63,242 bases of DNA from Gammaproteobacteria bacterium (GCA_013695765.1 JACCZW010000053.1:1-63242), one strand, 5' to 3'. Shown: positions 1-10,022, counted from the stretch's first letter. Notes: generated from the sequence alone by a model not told the origin. Numbers and translations: made by a program.

Positions 1-916
1 GCGCCTGTTGCTGATACGTCCAGATCGGCCATTTCTCGTCATAAAGATTCAGCTCCGGCAATACGCCGATCAGCTCGAGATTCGCCTCCCAGAAGGCATC
101 CACTGTACCCACGTCGCGCCAATAGGCTTGCCTGCCGGTCTCCAGGTCGCGAAACGGATACGCGAACACGCGGAACTCGCGGATCATGGATGGAATGATG
201 TTGTGGCCGAAATCATGCTGAGAGCTTTCATCTTTCGAGTCGCGGGTCAGTTGCTCGATGAGAAATTCCGTATTGGCGACATAAATGCCCATGGACGCGA
301 GCGCTAAGTGTTCCTGTCCCGGCATCGATTCCGGATTCGGCGGTTTTTCGCTGAATTGCAGCACGAGCCCATCGGTATCGATGTGCATGACGCCGAACTC
401 GCGCGCCATCGCCAGGGGCACCGGGATGCAACCGACCGTGAGATTCGCGCCGCTCTCCACGTGCGCGGCGATCATGGGACCGTAGTCCATTTTGTAAACA
501 TGATCGCCGGCGAGCACCAGCGTATACGCTGGCCGGTGCGCCCGAATGATGTCCAGATTCTGATAGACCGCGTCCGCAGTGCCGGCATACCATGACGTAT
601 CGATACGCTGCTGCGCCGGCAAAATCTCTACGAACTCACCGAATTCGCCGCGCAGAAAATTCCAGCCGCGCTGAATGTGCAGTATCAGGGAATGCGCCTT
701 GTACTGCGTGAGTACGCCGATACGGCGAATGCCGGAATTGATACAGTTGGACAGCGGAAAATCGATGATGCGAAACTTGCCGCCGAACGGCACTGCAGGC
801 TTTGCGCGCCACATAGTGAGCTGGTTCAATCGCGAGCCGCGACCGCCAGCCAGGATGAGCGCCAGGGTGTCGCGGGTGAGCCGGCTGACGTAGCGGGGCG
901 AGCGCGGTGATTTCAT
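1..916 (-). CDS. glgC: Glucose-1-phosphate adenylyltransferase (3' end cut by window edge)
   Basis: ADP-glucose pyrophosphorylase makes ADP-glucose from glucose-1-phosphate and ATP, the committed step of bacterial glycogen synthesis. Translating the minus strand from the ATG at 916 gives [20 protein letters not shown], followed at once by the nucleotide-binding LAGGRGSRL motif, then [15 protein letters not shown] (regulatory and substrate region), LSNCINSGI, and the [11 protein letters not shown] active-site segment. About 305 of the usual ~420 codons are present; the beta-helix C-terminus lies outside the window. A GGAG-type ribosome site precedes the start. The gene is divergent from glgA, which uses its product, and the 194 bp between them must hold both promoters. 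Identity is certain from motifs; only the C-terminus is unseen. Confidence 0.95.
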   Translation of the reverse strand, partial: MKSPRSPRYVSRLTRDTLALILAGGRGSRLNQLTMWRAKPAVPFGGKFRIIDFPLSNCINSGIRRIGVLTQYKAHSLILHIQRGWNFLRGEFGEFVEILPAQQRIDTSWYAGTADAVYQNLDIIRAHRPAYTLVLAGDHVYKMDYGPMIAAHVESGANLTVGCIPVPLAMAREFGVMHIDTDGLVLQFSEKPPNPESMPGQEHLALASMGIYVANTEFLIEQLTRDSKDESSQHDFGHNIIPSMIREFRVFAYPFRDLETGRQAYWRDVGTVDAFWEANLELIGVLPELNLYDEKWPIWTYQQQA

Positions 917-1110
917 GAGACTCAAGGCTCCTTTAAGGAAGGCCGGCGCCATGCGCGGACCGCCACGCAGGGTGCTATAAAAACATCGAACCAAAGCATG
1001 TACGTGGATAGCACAGGTGAATCGCCAATCAAAATAGCCGAAACCACCGCCAGCGATCAAGGGACCAAAAATGGCGACGAACGCGGCCGGTGGGAGAGTA
1101 TTCCCCGGGC

Positions 1111-2559
1111 ATGAACGTATTGTTTGCTACCAGCGAACTATACCCGCTGATCAAGACCGGTGGCCTGGCGGATGTGAGCGCGAGCCTGGCGGCCACGCTC
1201 GATGCGCTGGGACATGATGTCAGGATCATGCTGCCGGCGTATGGCGAGGTACTGGCAAAGGTCGAGCGCACGGAGCGAATCGCGAGCCTGTCAGTCATGA
1301 ACCACGCCGTCGCACTCGAACGCTGCTGGGTGACCGATTCGAAGATCGAGGTCTGGCTGGTACGCGCGCCGCTGTTCGACCGCCCGGGCAATCCCTACCT
1401 CGCCGCCGACGGCGCGCCGTGGTCGGATAACGCGGCGCGCTTCGCGCTGTTCTGTCGCGCGGTGGCCGCGGTCGCGATGGCGCGCGCGGGTGTTGAATGG
1501 CAGCCGGACGTGCTGCATTGCCACGACTGGCAGAGCGGTCTGGCGCCGGCCCTGCTGGCGTGCGAAAAGCGACATCCGGCGGTGGTCTATACCATTCACA
1601 ACCTCTCATATCAGGGCCTGTTCCCGCGCGCGACTTTCACCAGACTGCATCTGCCGGAAACACTGTGGTCACCGGCGGCGCTGGAATTTCATGGGCAGTT
1701 GTCGTTCATGAAAGGGGGACTGATCTTCAGCGATCGCATCACCGCGGTGAGCCCCGGTTACGCGCGCGAAATCCAGACACCGGAATTCGGCTGCGGGCTG
1801 GAAGGCCTGCTGCGCAGTCGCGGCGATGTGCTCACCGGCATCGTGAATGGCATCGACACCGAGGCATGGCACCCCGCGCGCGATCCTTATCTGGTTAAGA
1901 ATTACAATATCGACACGCTGGCTGACAAGCGCGCGAATCAGGAGGCGCTGGAGCACGCGTTCGGCTTGCCACCGCGCCCGGATGCCATGCTAATCGGCAT
2001 GATCGGGCGGCTGGTGGAACAGAAAGGTATCGACCTGCTGCTGGGCGCGCTGCCGGAACTCGTGACCTGGCCCCTGCGCGTGGTGCTGCTGGGCACCGGT
2101 CAGCCGGAATACGAACAAGCGCTAAGCGACTGGCAGCAGCGTCATCCGGAAACGCTCAGTGTAAAGATCGGTTACGACGAGCGGCTTGCGCATCGCATTG
2201 AGGCGGGCGCCGATGTGTTTCTCATGCCATCGCGCTTCGAACCCTGTGGTCTCAACCAGATGTACAGCCAGCGCTACGGCGCCGTGCCCATCGTACGCCG
2301 CACCGGCGGATTGCAGGATACGGTTACGGATACGACGCCCGAGACAGTGGAGGCGGGTACCGCGACTGGGTTTATCTTCGACGAGCCGACCTCGCTTGCT
2401 CTGCTTCACACAATCGATCGGGCGCTTGCGCTGTACGCGAAGCCGGATCGATGGCGCGCCCTCGCCCGCAACGGCATGCGCCAGGATTTTACCTGGCGTC
2501 GCAGCGCTGATGACTATGTGTCGGTTTACGAGCAGGTGCTCGGCGCCCGCCGAGCTTAA
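1111..2559 (+). CDS. glgA: Glycogen synthase (ADP-glucose type)
   Basis: GT5-family glycogen synthase transfers glucose from ADP-glucose to the end of an alpha-1,4-glucan. The N-terminus carries the family hallmark KTGGLADV close to the start, and the C-terminal Rossmann half contains the [18 protein letters not shown] loop that binds the nucleotide sugar. At 482 residues the length is normal. A GTG 21 bases upstream (1090) is in frame, but GGGAGAG at 1092-1098 is well placed as ribosome site for the ATG at 1111, so I chose 1111. Its divergent neighbour glgC supplies the substrate. Branching enzyme and phosphorylase genes are not in the window. Confidence 0.95.
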   Translation: MNVLFATSELYPLIKTGGLADVSASLAATLDALGHDVRIMLPAYGEVLAKVERTERIASLSVMNHAVALERCWVTDSKIEVWLVRAPLFDRPGNPYLAADGAPWSDNAARFALFCRAVAAVAMARAGVEWQPDVLHCHDWQSGLAPALLACEKRHPAVVYTIHNLSYQGLFPRATFTRLHLPETLWSPAALEFHGQLSFMKGGLIFSDRITAVSPGYAREIQTPEFGCGLEGLLRSRGDVLTGIVNGIDTEAWHPARDPYLVKNYNIDTLADKRANQEALEHAFGLPPRPDAMLIGMIGRLVEQKGIDLLLGALPELVTWPLRVVLLGTGQPEYEQALSDWQQRHPETLSVKIGYDERLAHRIEAGADVFLMPSRFEPCGLNQMYSQRYGAVPIVRRTGGLQDTVTDTTPETVEAGTATGFIFDEPTSLALLHTIDRALALYAKPDRWRALARNGMRQDFTWRRSADDYVSVYEQVLGARRA

Positions 2560-2577
2560 CGCCTTAGAGCCGGGCGG

Positions 2578-2598
2578 TTACAATCGATTGTAATTTTT
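2578..2598 (+). terminator. Possible intrinsic terminator after glgA
   Basis: A perfect 16-base palindrome (TTACAATCGATTGTAA) is followed directly by TTTTT. It sits 19 bases after the glgA stop, in the gap between convergent glgA and the small membrane-protein gene. The stem is AT-rich, so it may be weak. A second GC-rich hairpin (2599-2616) follows but has no T tract on either strand. Confidence 0.45.
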
Positions 2599-2637
2599 AC
2601 AGGCGCACGCGCCTGTCGTGCGCGGCACTACCGAATA

Positions 2638-2796
2638 CTATTTTTTCGCGATAATCCAGATCGCATGGATAATACCGGGAATGTAGCCCAGGAGCGTCAG
2701 CAGGATGTTGAGCCAGAATTGCAGGCCTAGACCGACCTGCAAAAACACGCCTACCGGTGGCAACAGGATCGCGAAAATAATGCGGACAATGTCCAT
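2638..2796 (-). CDS. Pmp3/YqaE family small membrane protein
   Basis: A 52-residue protein read on the minus strand from the ATG at 2796 to a TAG at 2638. It begins MDIVRIIFAILLPPVGVFLQ and ends IIHAIWIIAKK: two hydrophobic helices separated by a short polar turn, with the PPVGVF and GYIPGIIHA motifs typical of the Pmp3 / YqaE (UPF0057) proteolipid family. These proteins sit in the inner membrane and are often linked to salt or stress response; the molecular role is poorly defined. It stands alone, convergent to glgA. Family assignment rests on the whole short sequence matching the pattern; function is not inferred beyond that. Confidence 0.88.
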   Translation of the reverse strand: MDIVRIIFAILLPPVGVFLQVGLGLQFWLNILLTLLGYIPGIIHAIWIIAKK

Positions 2797-3008
2797 GGTG
2801 TCAGGATCTCCAAGGTGCGAAAAGATGCAAATTACTTTGCGATAGGCGCCGGTCTTTACAAAGTATTTATCAGCAGGATGCCGGCATTATAAGTTGCGAT
2901 TAGCAGTCATCGTGCCATCGTGAAAGCAGGTGCTCAGCCCAGGCGCGTGAGTATTGATCGGATTTTGAATCGGGTTCATACTTCGCGCGTCAATCGTCCT
3001 GCCGATAG

Positions 3009-3777
3009 TTAATAGGTACGCGAGAACGCCGTTTTCGCGACGTGGCCGAGCGATAACAGCGCTTTATCGACCACGCGCGCGCATTGATTTTGCAGGACGG
3101 CCTGCTCAGCCTGCAAATGGCGCGGGTGGCCGAGGCTTGCGATTACACCACCGACACGCTTTATCAGCACTTCGATTCCAAGGAAGACCTGCTGGTCGCC
3201 CTGGCCTGCGACAAGGCCGCGATCCGTGGCGAGCTGTTTGAGCGCGCGGCGCGCGGGCACGCGCCCTCGCGCGAGCGCATCTTCGCGATCACGGTGGGCG
3301 ACATGATTTTCGCGCACCCCTACCCAGACTATTTCCGGCTGGCACAGTACATTTTCACCGAGGTGGTCTGGCACGCGGGCTCGGCCAGGCGTAGCGGCCA
3401 GCAAGCTCATCAGCGCCGCGATATTCAGCATTTTTCAGGATGCGATGGCCTCGGGTGCTCTGCCGCCTCGCGGACTCACCATTGCCGAATTGATGGTGTG
3501 GACGCTTTGTCTGAGCATGCACACTTTGGTGCACGCCGAGGGCATGTTGCAACAATACGCGGTGCGCGATCCTTATCGGCTTATGATGCGCAACGTGCAT
3601 CATCTGTTGAACGGCTACGGCTGGCGCCCGCTGTTCGATCCGGACGACGAGGCGACCCTGGATGCGTTCATCGCCCGTATCTGCGCGGAAGCGTTTCACG
3701 ATAGTTGTGTGTTGCGCGACGACGCGCCACGAATTAATCAATCACAAGTTCTTTCGTCTCGCGTAGTGTCGTTATGA
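3009..3777 (+). pseudogene. TetR-type transcriptional regulator, broken by a stop and a frameshift
   Basis: The recognition-helix region is clear: VAEACDYTTDTLYQHFDSKE followed by DLLVAL, as in TetR repressors. Upstream in the same frame RERRFRDVAER looks like the start of the helix-turn-helix domain, but a TAA at 3054-3056 interrupts it and no start codon lies between that reading and a TAG at 3006. Downstream the frame holds to about 3385 (VVWHAGSA), then coding sense continues one frame over as SKLISAAIFSIFQDAMASG through to the TGA at 3775-3777. That implies a single-base indel near 3385-3395. Its end overlaps the ATG of the efflux adaptor (ATGA), so it was probably the local repressor of that pump. 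A shorter protein starting at TTG 3084 is possible but would lack part of the DNA-binding domain and still hit the frameshift. Sequencing error has not been excluded. Confidence 0.65.
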
Positions 3778-4961
3778 CTTATCGTTCCATTGTTCTGCCG
3801 GTCGGCGCGCTGCTGGTGTTCGGCGGTCTGATGTTCGCCAAATGGTTTGGCGACAAGCAGATGAACGCCTTCTTCGACAACATGCCGGAGCCCCCGGTGA
3901 CCATTTCGTCCGCGCAGGTTAACCAGGGGCGCTGGCCGCGGGAGATCGAGACGGTGGGCACCTTCGCCGCGGTCAATGGCGCCGAGCTCGCCACCGAAGC
4001 CAGTGGCATCGTCGATGAGATCACGTTCAAAAATGGGTCCGAGGTCAAGGCCGGCGAGATTATTCTGCGCCTGAATACCGACGTCGACGTGGCGGAACTC
4101 AATGCGCTGGAGGCCGCCGCCCGTTTGGCCGAGATCGAACTGGAACGGGTTAGCAGCCTTTATGAATCGAACAATGTGTCAAAGTCGGAGGTCGACATTC
4201 GCCAGACACAGGCCGACCAGGCGCGCGCCAATCTCGATGCGCAGCGCGCACGGGTCGAGCAAAAGACCATAGCGGCGCCATTCTCCGGTGTGCTGGGTAT
4301 CCGGCAGGTCAATCTCGGACAGTACGTCGAGGCCGGCAGCGCGATCGTCACGTTGCAATCGCTTGATCCAATTTTTCTCAACTTTAAGCTGCCGGAGCAG
4401 CGACTGGCCGACATCTCTGCCGCTCAGCGCGTGAGCGCGCATGTAAGTGCATTCGCGGGCAAGCCTTTCAGCGGCGTCGTCACCGCTATCGAACCGCAGG
4501 TCGAGCAGACCACGCGCAATTTCATGATTCAGGCCAGCGTCGACAACCCCGGCGAGCAGTTGCGGCCAGGCATGTTCGCGCGCGTGGAACTTGCATTCGG
4601 AGCGCCGCGGGAAGTGCTGACCGTGCCGCAAACGGCCATCAGCTTTAACCCTTACGGCAATTCCGTCTACGTCATTCGGCAAGCACAGGCACCCGCGAAA
4701 CCGCAACCGTCGGGCGATGGAGGACCTTCTCCCGATGGCGACGCGCAGGCAAGTGAGCAACCATCGCAGTTGACCGTGGTGCAGCGCTTCGTGCGTACCG
4801 GCGCGCGGCGTGGTGATCTGATATCCGTAACGGATGGTCTGCAAGCCGGTGAGCGCGTGGCGACCAGTGGGCTTTTAAAGCTTCGCAACGAGGCAGTCGT
4901 AAATATCAACAACAAGATCAGGCCCGAAGCGGATGTCTCGCCTACTCCGCCGAATAGCTGA
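3774..4961 (+). CDS. RND efflux periplasmic adaptor (HlyD/MFP family)
   Basis: Membrane fusion protein that bridges an inner-membrane RND pump to an outer-membrane channel. An N-terminal hydrophobic anchor (residues ~5-22) is followed by the split lipoyl-type domain (GIVDEITFKNGSEVKAGEII and later TIAAPFSGVLGIRQVNLGQY), an alpha-helical hairpin between them, then beta-barrel and membrane-proximal domains. A low-complexity Pro/Gly/Ser-rich stretch (around residues 305-325) interrupts the C-terminal domain. At 395 residues the length is usual. The start codon overlaps the stop of the regulator remnant by ATGA, and the pump follows after 93 bases, so this is one operon. No outer-membrane factor gene is adjacent; a TolC-like partner elsewhere is inferred. 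Confidence 0.93.
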   Translation: MTYRSIVLPVGALLVFGGLMFAKWFGDKQMNAFFDNMPEPPVTISSAQVNQGRWPREIETVGTFAAVNGAELATEASGIVDEITFKNGSEVKAGEIILRLNTDVDVAELNALEAAARLAEIELERVSSLYESNNVSKSEVDIRQTQADQARANLDAQRARVEQKTIAAPFSGVLGIRQVNLGQYVEAGSAIVTLQSLDPIFLNFKLPEQRLADISAAQRVSAHVSAFAGKPFSGVVTAIEPQVEQTTRNFMIQASVDNPGEQLRPGMFARVELAFGAPREVLTVPQTAISFNPYGNSVYVIRQAQAPAKPQPSGDGGPSPDGDAQASEQPSQLTVVQRFVRTGARRGDLISVTDGLQAGERVATSGLLKLRNEAVVNINNKIRPEADVSPTPPNS

Positions 4962-5054
4962 CGCTGCAGTGCGAACGTGTCATAAACGCCGCACGCGCGT
5001 AATGACCGGACGCGAGCGGGAAATTTCGGCCCCGCGGGGCAGCTGATATCGATC

Positions 5055-8000
5055 ATGTCATTTACCGACATCTTCATCCGCAGACCCGTGCTCGCGATGG
5101 TGCTGAGCCTGTTCATCTTTCTGCTGGGCCTGCGTTCCGCGCAGGAACTCAACGTCCGTCAATACCCCGAACTGCAGAACGCGGTGATCACCGTCAATAC
5201 CACTTACGTTGGCGCGGACGCCGATCTGGTGCAGGGCTTCATCACGACGCCCATGGAGCGTGAAGTCGCGTCGGCCGACGGCATCGATTACATCGTATCC
5301 ACCAGCCTGCCCAGCGTCAGTTCCATTCAGGCTTATGTACGCCTGGGCGCCGATCCCAACGAGGTGCTGACGCAGATCGTCGCCAAGGTGCAGGTCGTGC
5401 GCCGCGATCTGCCGGAAGAATCCGAAGACCCGGTGGTCGATCTGGCCGTCGGTGATACCACCGCGGCCATGTACCTGTCCTTTTTCAGTGAGGTGCTGGA
5501 CAACAACCAGATCACGGATTATCTGGTGCGGGTGGTCGAGCCGAAGCTGGCGACCATACCCGGCGTGCAGCGCGCTCGAATCTTAGGCGATCGCACGTTC
5601 GCCATGCGCATCTGGCTCAAGCCCGACCGCATGACCGCGATGAACATCACGGCCAGCGACGTGTACGCCGCGCTGCGCGCCAACAACGTGCTGTCGGCGG
5701 TGGGCTCCACCAAAGGCTCGATGGTGGTGGTTGACCTGACCGCGCGCACAGATCTGCGCACGCCCGAAGAGTTCCGCAAGCTGGCGGTGCGCACCGAGGA
5801 CGGCGCCATCGTGCGTCTCTCGGATGTCGCCAAAGTCGACTTAGGCTCGGAAACCTATCAGACCAGCGTCAGCTTCAATGGCGAATCGGCCACCTTCATG
5901 GGTATCGAGGTGGCGCCCGACGCGAATTCGCTGGATGTGATTCAGGCCGTGCGCAAGATATGGGACAGCGAAATCGTGCCGCAACTGCCGCAGGGGCTGC
6001 GGGCATCGATTCCGTATGACAGCACGGAATATATTCAGGACGCCATCGACGAGGTTACCAAGACGCTGGCGGAGGCAGTATTGATCGTGGTGGTGGTTAT
6101 TTTTCTGTTTCTGGGGTCGCTGCGCAGTGTGATCATCCCGGCCGTGACCGTGCCGCTGTCCATGGTCGGCGCGCTGTTCCTGATGCTACTGATGGGTTTC
6201 ACCATCAATCTGCTGACCCTGCTGGCGATGGTGCTGGCAATCGGCATCGTGGTGGACGACGCGATCATAGTGCTGGAGAATATCCACCGGCATATCGAAG
6301 AGGGCATGAGCGCGACCGATGCCGCGCTGACAGGCGCACGCGAACTGGCCTGGCCGGTGGTGGCGATGACCACCACCCTGATCGCGGTGTATCTGCCGAT
6401 CGGATTTATCGGCGGCTTGACCGGCACCCTCTTCGTAGAATTCGCGTTTACTCTGGCCGGCGCTGTGCTGCTCTCCGGTGTGATCGCACTGACTTTGTCG
6501 CCGATGATGTGCGCCAGACTCCTTAAACCGCACGCCCGGGATCAGGCGGCGACGGGGAGCGACAAACTGGCAGGATGGCTGGACCGTCAATTCGAAAAAC
6601 TGCGCCTGGCGTACCAGCGCAGCCTGCACCGCTCGATGGGCGATCGCTGGGGCATCCTCGTGTTCGGCGCGATCGTGTTCGTGTCGTGCTACTTCCTGTT
6701 CGTGTCTACGCAAACGGAACTGGCACCTGAGGAAGATCAAGGCTTTATACTCACTTTCTCGGAGAGCGATCCGTATTCGACAATCGAATATCTGGAAAGC
6801 TATACGCGCGAACTGGACACCATCGCCGAAGATCTGCCAGAAATGGAAAACCTTTTTCTGCTCAACGGGGTGGGCGGCGGCGGCTCTGCGGTATCGTCCA
6901 ACACTGCGATTGCCGGCTTCGTGCTCAAGCCCTGGACCGAGCGAAAACGGACCAGCCAGGAAGTGCTTAACGAAGTGATCAATCCGCGCATCGGCAAGAT
7001 CGCCGGCCTTCAGGTTGCCGCGTTCATTCCCCCCGCGCTACCTACGGGTGGCGGCGGTGGTTTTCCGGTGGAGTTCGTCATCGGTGGCACCGCGCCGGTG
7101 GAGAGCCTGAACGAGGTTGCCGGTGCGGTTATGGGTGCCGCGCAGAACAGCAAGAAATTTATCTTTCTCAACAGCGATCTCAAGATCAACAAGCCGCGCA
7201 CCGAAGTCTTGATCGACCGTGACAAGGCGGCGCTGCTCGGCATCGACATGCAAGACTTAAGCGCCGACATGGCCGCCATGCTTTCCGGTGGATTCGCCAA
7301 CCGTTTCTCGCTGGAAAACCGCTCGTACGAGGTCATCCCTCAGGTGCAACGCGTGGATCGCCTCAATGCGGGGCAGCTCGAACAATATTACACACGCACC
7401 GGCAGCGGCGAGCTGGTGCCGTTATCGACGCTGGTATCGCTCAAGGATTCGGTGGAACCGCAGCAGCTCAAGCGTTTTCAGCAGTTGAACAGCGTGACGC
7501 TCTCGGGAATTCCGCGGCCAGGTGTGTCGCTGGGCGAGGCCTTGGGCGTGCTGGAACAGGCGGCTGCGGATAACCTGCCGCCCGGTTTCTCGGTGGATTA
7601 TGCGGGTCAGTCGCGACAGTTCAAGACCGAGGGCGCGGCGCTGATGCTGACGTTTTTCTTCGCGCTGATCGTGATCTACCTGGTGCTGGCGGCGCAGTTT
7701 GAGTCGTTCCGCGATCCGCTCATCATGCTGGTCACGGTACCCATGTCCATCAGCGGCGCGCTGCTGGCGCTGAACGTAGTCGGTATTCTGAATGGCATGC
7801 AGATCACCAGCTTTCCCGGCGTGAGCCTGAACATTTACACGCAGGTGGGCCTGGTCACCCTGATCGGCGTGATCTCCAAACACGGGATACTGATCGTCGA
7901 ATTCGCCAATCGATTGCAGCGCGAGGGTCGGTCTAAACAGGCGGCGATCGAAGAGGCGTCATCCATACGTCTGCGGCCGGTATTGATGACCACCGCGGCT

Positions 8001-8204
8001 CTGGTGCTGGCCATGGCGCCGCTGTTGATCGCCTCAGGTCCGGGTGCGGCTTCGCGCTTTTCGATGGGTTTCGTTATCGCCAGCGGCATGACCATCGGCA
8101 CCTTGTTCACACTGTACGTGGTGCCGGCGGTTTATATAACGCTCGCCAAAGATCATGCTCGCGAAAAGGCTGCGAGCGTCGATGCACCTGTCCCGAGCAA
8201 TTGA
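5055..8204 (+). CDS. RND multidrug efflux pump, inner-membrane permease
   Basis: Proton-driven AcrB-type transporter of the resistance-nodulation-division superfamily, 1049 residues, the family's normal size. It opens with MSFTDIFIRRPVLAMVLSLF (cytoplasmic start plus TM1) and shows the internal duplication: two large periplasmic loops and two TM bundles. TM4 carries the proton-relay Asp pair in AIGIVVDDAIIVLENIHRHI (about residue 400); the second bundle has VTLIGVISKHGILIVEFANR. The sequence most resembles the MexK/MexW/VexF-like branch by eye; substrate cannot be told. It follows its adaptor in one operon. With the adjacent regulator broken, expression may be constitutive. Confidence 0.94.
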   Translation: MSFTDIFIRRPVLAMVLSLFIFLLGLRSAQELNVRQYPELQNAVITVNTTYVGADADLVQGFITTPMEREVASADGIDYIVSTSLPSVSSIQAYVRLGADPNEVLTQIVAKVQVVRRDLPEESEDPVVDLAVGDTTAAMYLSFFSEVLDNNQITDYLVRVVEPKLATIPGVQRARILGDRTFAMRIWLKPDRMTAMNITASDVYAALRANNVLSAVGSTKGSMVVVDLTARTDLRTPEEFRKLAVRTEDGAIVRLSDVAKVDLGSETYQTSVSFNGESATFMGIEVAPDANSLDVIQAVRKIWDSEIVPQLPQGLRASIPYDSTEYIQDAIDEVTKTLAEAVLIVVVVIFLFLGSLRSVIIPAVTVPLSMVGALFLMLLMGFTINLLTLLAMVLAIGIVVDDAIIVLENIHRHIEEGMSATDAALTGARELAWPVVAMTTTLIAVYLPIGFIGGLTGTLFVEFAFTLAGAVLLSGVIALTLSPMMCARLLKPHARDQAATGSDKLAGWLDRQFEKLRLAYQRSLHRSMGDRWGILVFGAIVFVSCYFLFVSTQTELAPEEDQGFILTFSESDPYSTIEYLESYTRELDTIAEDLPEMENLFLLNGVGGGGSAVSSNTAIAGFVLKPWTERKRTSQEVLNEVINPRIGKIAGLQVAAFIPPALPTGGGGGFPVEFVIGGTAPVESLNEVAGAVMGAAQNSKKFIFLNSDLKINKPRTEVLIDRDKAALLGIDMQDLSADMAAMLSGGFANRFSLENRSYEVIPQVQRVDRLNAGQLEQYYTRTGSGELVPLSTLVSLKDSVEPQQLKRFQQLNSVTLSGIPRPGVSLGEALGVLEQAAADNLPPGFSVDYAGQSRQFKTEGAALMLTFFFALIVIYLVLAAQFESFRDPLIMLVTVPMSISGALLALNVVGILNGMQITSFPGVSLNIYTQVGLVTLIGVISKHGILIVEFANRLQREGRSKQAAIEEASSIRLRPVLMTTAALVLAMAPLLIASGPGAASRFSMGFVIASGMTIGTLFTLYVVPAVYITLAKDHAREKAASVDAPVPSN

Positions 8205-8297
8205 ATAGTCTCAAAAAAGCAACCGGGCTGGCTGGCGAAAACGTATAACGTTCGCGGCGCTGGCTGGGTAGCAAGGAGGAGTTACTTTGGATTTGCA

Positions 8298-8486
8298 CTA
8301 CTTCGTCAAAATCAGCTTCCCGTTGCGGGTGATCCGTAAAATATAGTCTTCGCCCGCATGGCTGATCGTCACGCGGCCATGATTTCCAACCAGTTCCTGC
8401 ACATCGACTTTTCCGCACGATGTTCCGTCGGAGCCGGCACGGTTCTGCGGTTTGAGTCTGGACGGCGCCTTGCTTACATTTTGCAT
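8298..8486 (-). CDS. hemP: Hemin uptake protein HemP family
   Basis: A 62-residue protein whose C-terminal half, HGRVTISHAGEDYILRITRN followed by GKLILTK, is the HemP/HmuP signature. The N-terminal half is variable and Ser/Lys-rich as in the family. HemP proteins are iron-responsive small proteins; in some bacteria they activate TonB-dependent haem receptor genes. Here no receptor is adjacent: neighbours are the RND pump (convergent) and bioA (downstream-facing, same strand). A Fur-box-like element lies just upstream (8511-8540), consistent with iron repression. Confidence 0.85.
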   Translation of the reverse strand: MQNVSKAPSRLKPQNRAGSDGTSCGKVDVQELVGNHGRVTISHAGEDYILRITRNGKLILTK

Positions 8487-8510
8487 CGATTCATCTCCCG
8501 CTCGGTTAAT

Positions 8511-8540
8511 ATGAATGATAATAGTTGTTATTAGTAATGC
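8511..8540. promoter_or_regulatory. Putative Fur box upstream of hemP
   Basis: AT-rich segment 25-55 bases upstream of the hemP start containing TGATAAT (8516-8522), a perfect half of the 7-1-7 Fur consensus, and a TAATA-n5-TATTA inverted repeat (8519-8533). Surrounding DNA is GC-rich, so the stretch stands out. HemP genes are classic Fur targets. Binding is inferred, not shown. Confidence 0.55.
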
Positions 8541-8582
8541 AAGCGATCCGGCGCAATAAATTATGGTTGGTTGAAAGAAGAT

Positions 8583-9941
8583 TCAGCGCGTAGCCAGGCT
8601 GATACCCGCCGTAGCAGTGGTCGCCATCGCACGAATTTCTTCTGACGCGATGACGTATGGCGGCATAAAGTACACCACATTGCCCAGCGGCCTCAGCAGA
8701 AAGCCGTGGTTCAGCGCGTAGCGATAGACCTCGAGCCCGCGTCTTTCCTGCCACGGGTAGCTCAGTCTGCTCCGTTTGTCTTTCACCATGTCCACGGCAG
8801 CGATCATGCCGGTCTGCCGCACCTCGCACACATGCGGATGATCGCGCAGTGGTTCGATCGCGTTCGCAAGCGTACTGATCAGTGCCTGATTGCGGGCAAT
8901 GATATCGTCATCGCTGAAAATCCTTAGCGTCGCGAGCGCCGCGGCGCAGGCCAGCGGATTGCCGGTGTACGAGTGCGAGTGCAGAAAGGCGCGCAGGCTC
9001 GCATACTCGTCGTAAAACGCGTCATACACGACATCGGTGGTCAACACTGTCGATAACGGCAGATAGCCGCCGGTCAGACCCTTGGATAAACATAGAAAAT
9101 CGGGACTGGTACCGGCCTGCTCGCACGCGAACATCGTACCCGTACGCGCAAAGCCGACCGCAATTTCGTCGGCGATCAGGTGCACCTGGTGGCGGTCGCA
9201 AGCATCGCGCAGCAAGCTCAGATAAACCGGATCGTACATGCGCATCCCGCCCGCGCACTGCACCAGCGGCTCGACGATAACCGCGCAGACCTCGTGCGCG
9301 TGCCGCTCCAGCGCGGCTTCCATGTGCGCGAACATGCCCCGCGTGTACGCCGCGCAATCTTCGCCCGGTTCGCGCTGCGAGCAATCCGGGCTGGACACGG
9401 TGATAACGTCCAGCAGCAGCAGCGCGTACGTCTCCTTGTAAAGCGCCACGTCGCTGACCGATAACGCGCCCAGGGTCTCGCCGTGGTAGCTGCCGGAGAG
9501 ATTGATAAAGCGCGTTTTCTCAGCGCGACCGCAGTTGCGCCAGTAGTGAAAACTCATCTTCAGGGCGATCTCGACCGCGGCCGATCCGCTGTCGGCGTAA
9601 AAGCAACGAGTGAGACCCGGCGGCGTAATCTCGATCAGACGTTCGGACAGCTCGATCACCGGCTCGTGCGTGAAGCCCGCGAGAATAACGTGTTCCAGCG
9701 CATCGGCCTGCTCCCGGATGGCCGCGTTGATGCGCGGATTGGCGTGGCCGAACAGATTCACCCACCACGAGCTTATCGCGTCCAGATAGCGGTTGCCGTC
9801 GAAATCCTCCAGCCACACCCCCTGCCCGCGCCGGATCGGAATCATTGGCAGTTGCTCATGGTCCTTCATCTGCGTGCAGGGGTGCCACACCGCGCGCAGA
9901 TCGCGCTCGCTCAAGGTCGCATTGGTTTTTTCGCGTGTCAT
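8583..9941 (-). CDS. bioA: Adenosylmethionine-8-amino-7-oxononanoate aminotransferase (biotin synthesis)
   Basis: PLP enzyme that converts 8-amino-7-oxononanoate (KAPA) to 7,8-diaminononanoate using S-adenosylmethionine as amino donor. Motifs: AVWHPCTQMKDHE at the N-terminus (substrate binding), SSWWVNLFGHANPRI, YADSGSAAVEIALKM, the metal/PLP-site LIADEIAVGFARTG, and the PLP lysine in LCLSKGLTGGYLPLS. Start: the open frame extends to 10028, but MTREKTNATLSERD at 9941 fits the family length (452 residues) and leaves a gap from the divergent gene at 10023; an ATG at 9953 is also possible. No other bio genes are adjacent. Confidence 0.92.
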   Translation of the reverse strand: MTREKTNATLSERDLRAVWHPCTQMKDHEQLPMIPIRRGQGVWLEDFDGNRYLDAISSWWVNLFGHANPRINAAIREQADALEHVILAGFTHEPVIELSERLIEITPPGLTRCFYADSGSAAVEIALKMSFHYWRNCGRAEKTRFINLSGSYHGETLGALSVSDVALYKETYALLLLDVITVSSPDCSQREPGEDCAAYTRGMFAHMEAALERHAHEVCAVIVEPLVQCAGGMRMYDPVYLSLLRDACDRHQVHLIADEIAVGFARTGTMFACEQAGTSPDFLCLSKGLTGGYLPLSTVLTTDVVYDAFYDEYASLRAFLHSHSYTGNPLACAAALATLRIFSDDDIIARNQALISTLANAIEPLRDHPHVCEVRQTGMIAAVDMVKDKRSRLSYPWQERRGLEVYRYALNHGFLLRPLGNVVYFMPPYVIASEEIRAMATTATAGISLATR

Positions 9942-10022
9942 ACGGCACATCATATCGAATCGCCGTGGATAATGACCCCTCACGTAGGCTAAGGTAATGA
10001 CCCAAGCATCAAGGGCAAACTC

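Noticed and set aside
2599-2616. GC-rich hairpin ACAGGCG-n4-CGCCTGT near glgA end
   Set aside because: No T tract downstream on either strand, so not called as a terminator.
8273-8346. Strong AAGGAGG followed by a TTG and 20 codons on the plus strand
   Set aside because: Overlaps the 3' end of hemP in antisense and encodes an unrecognisable short peptide; probably chance.
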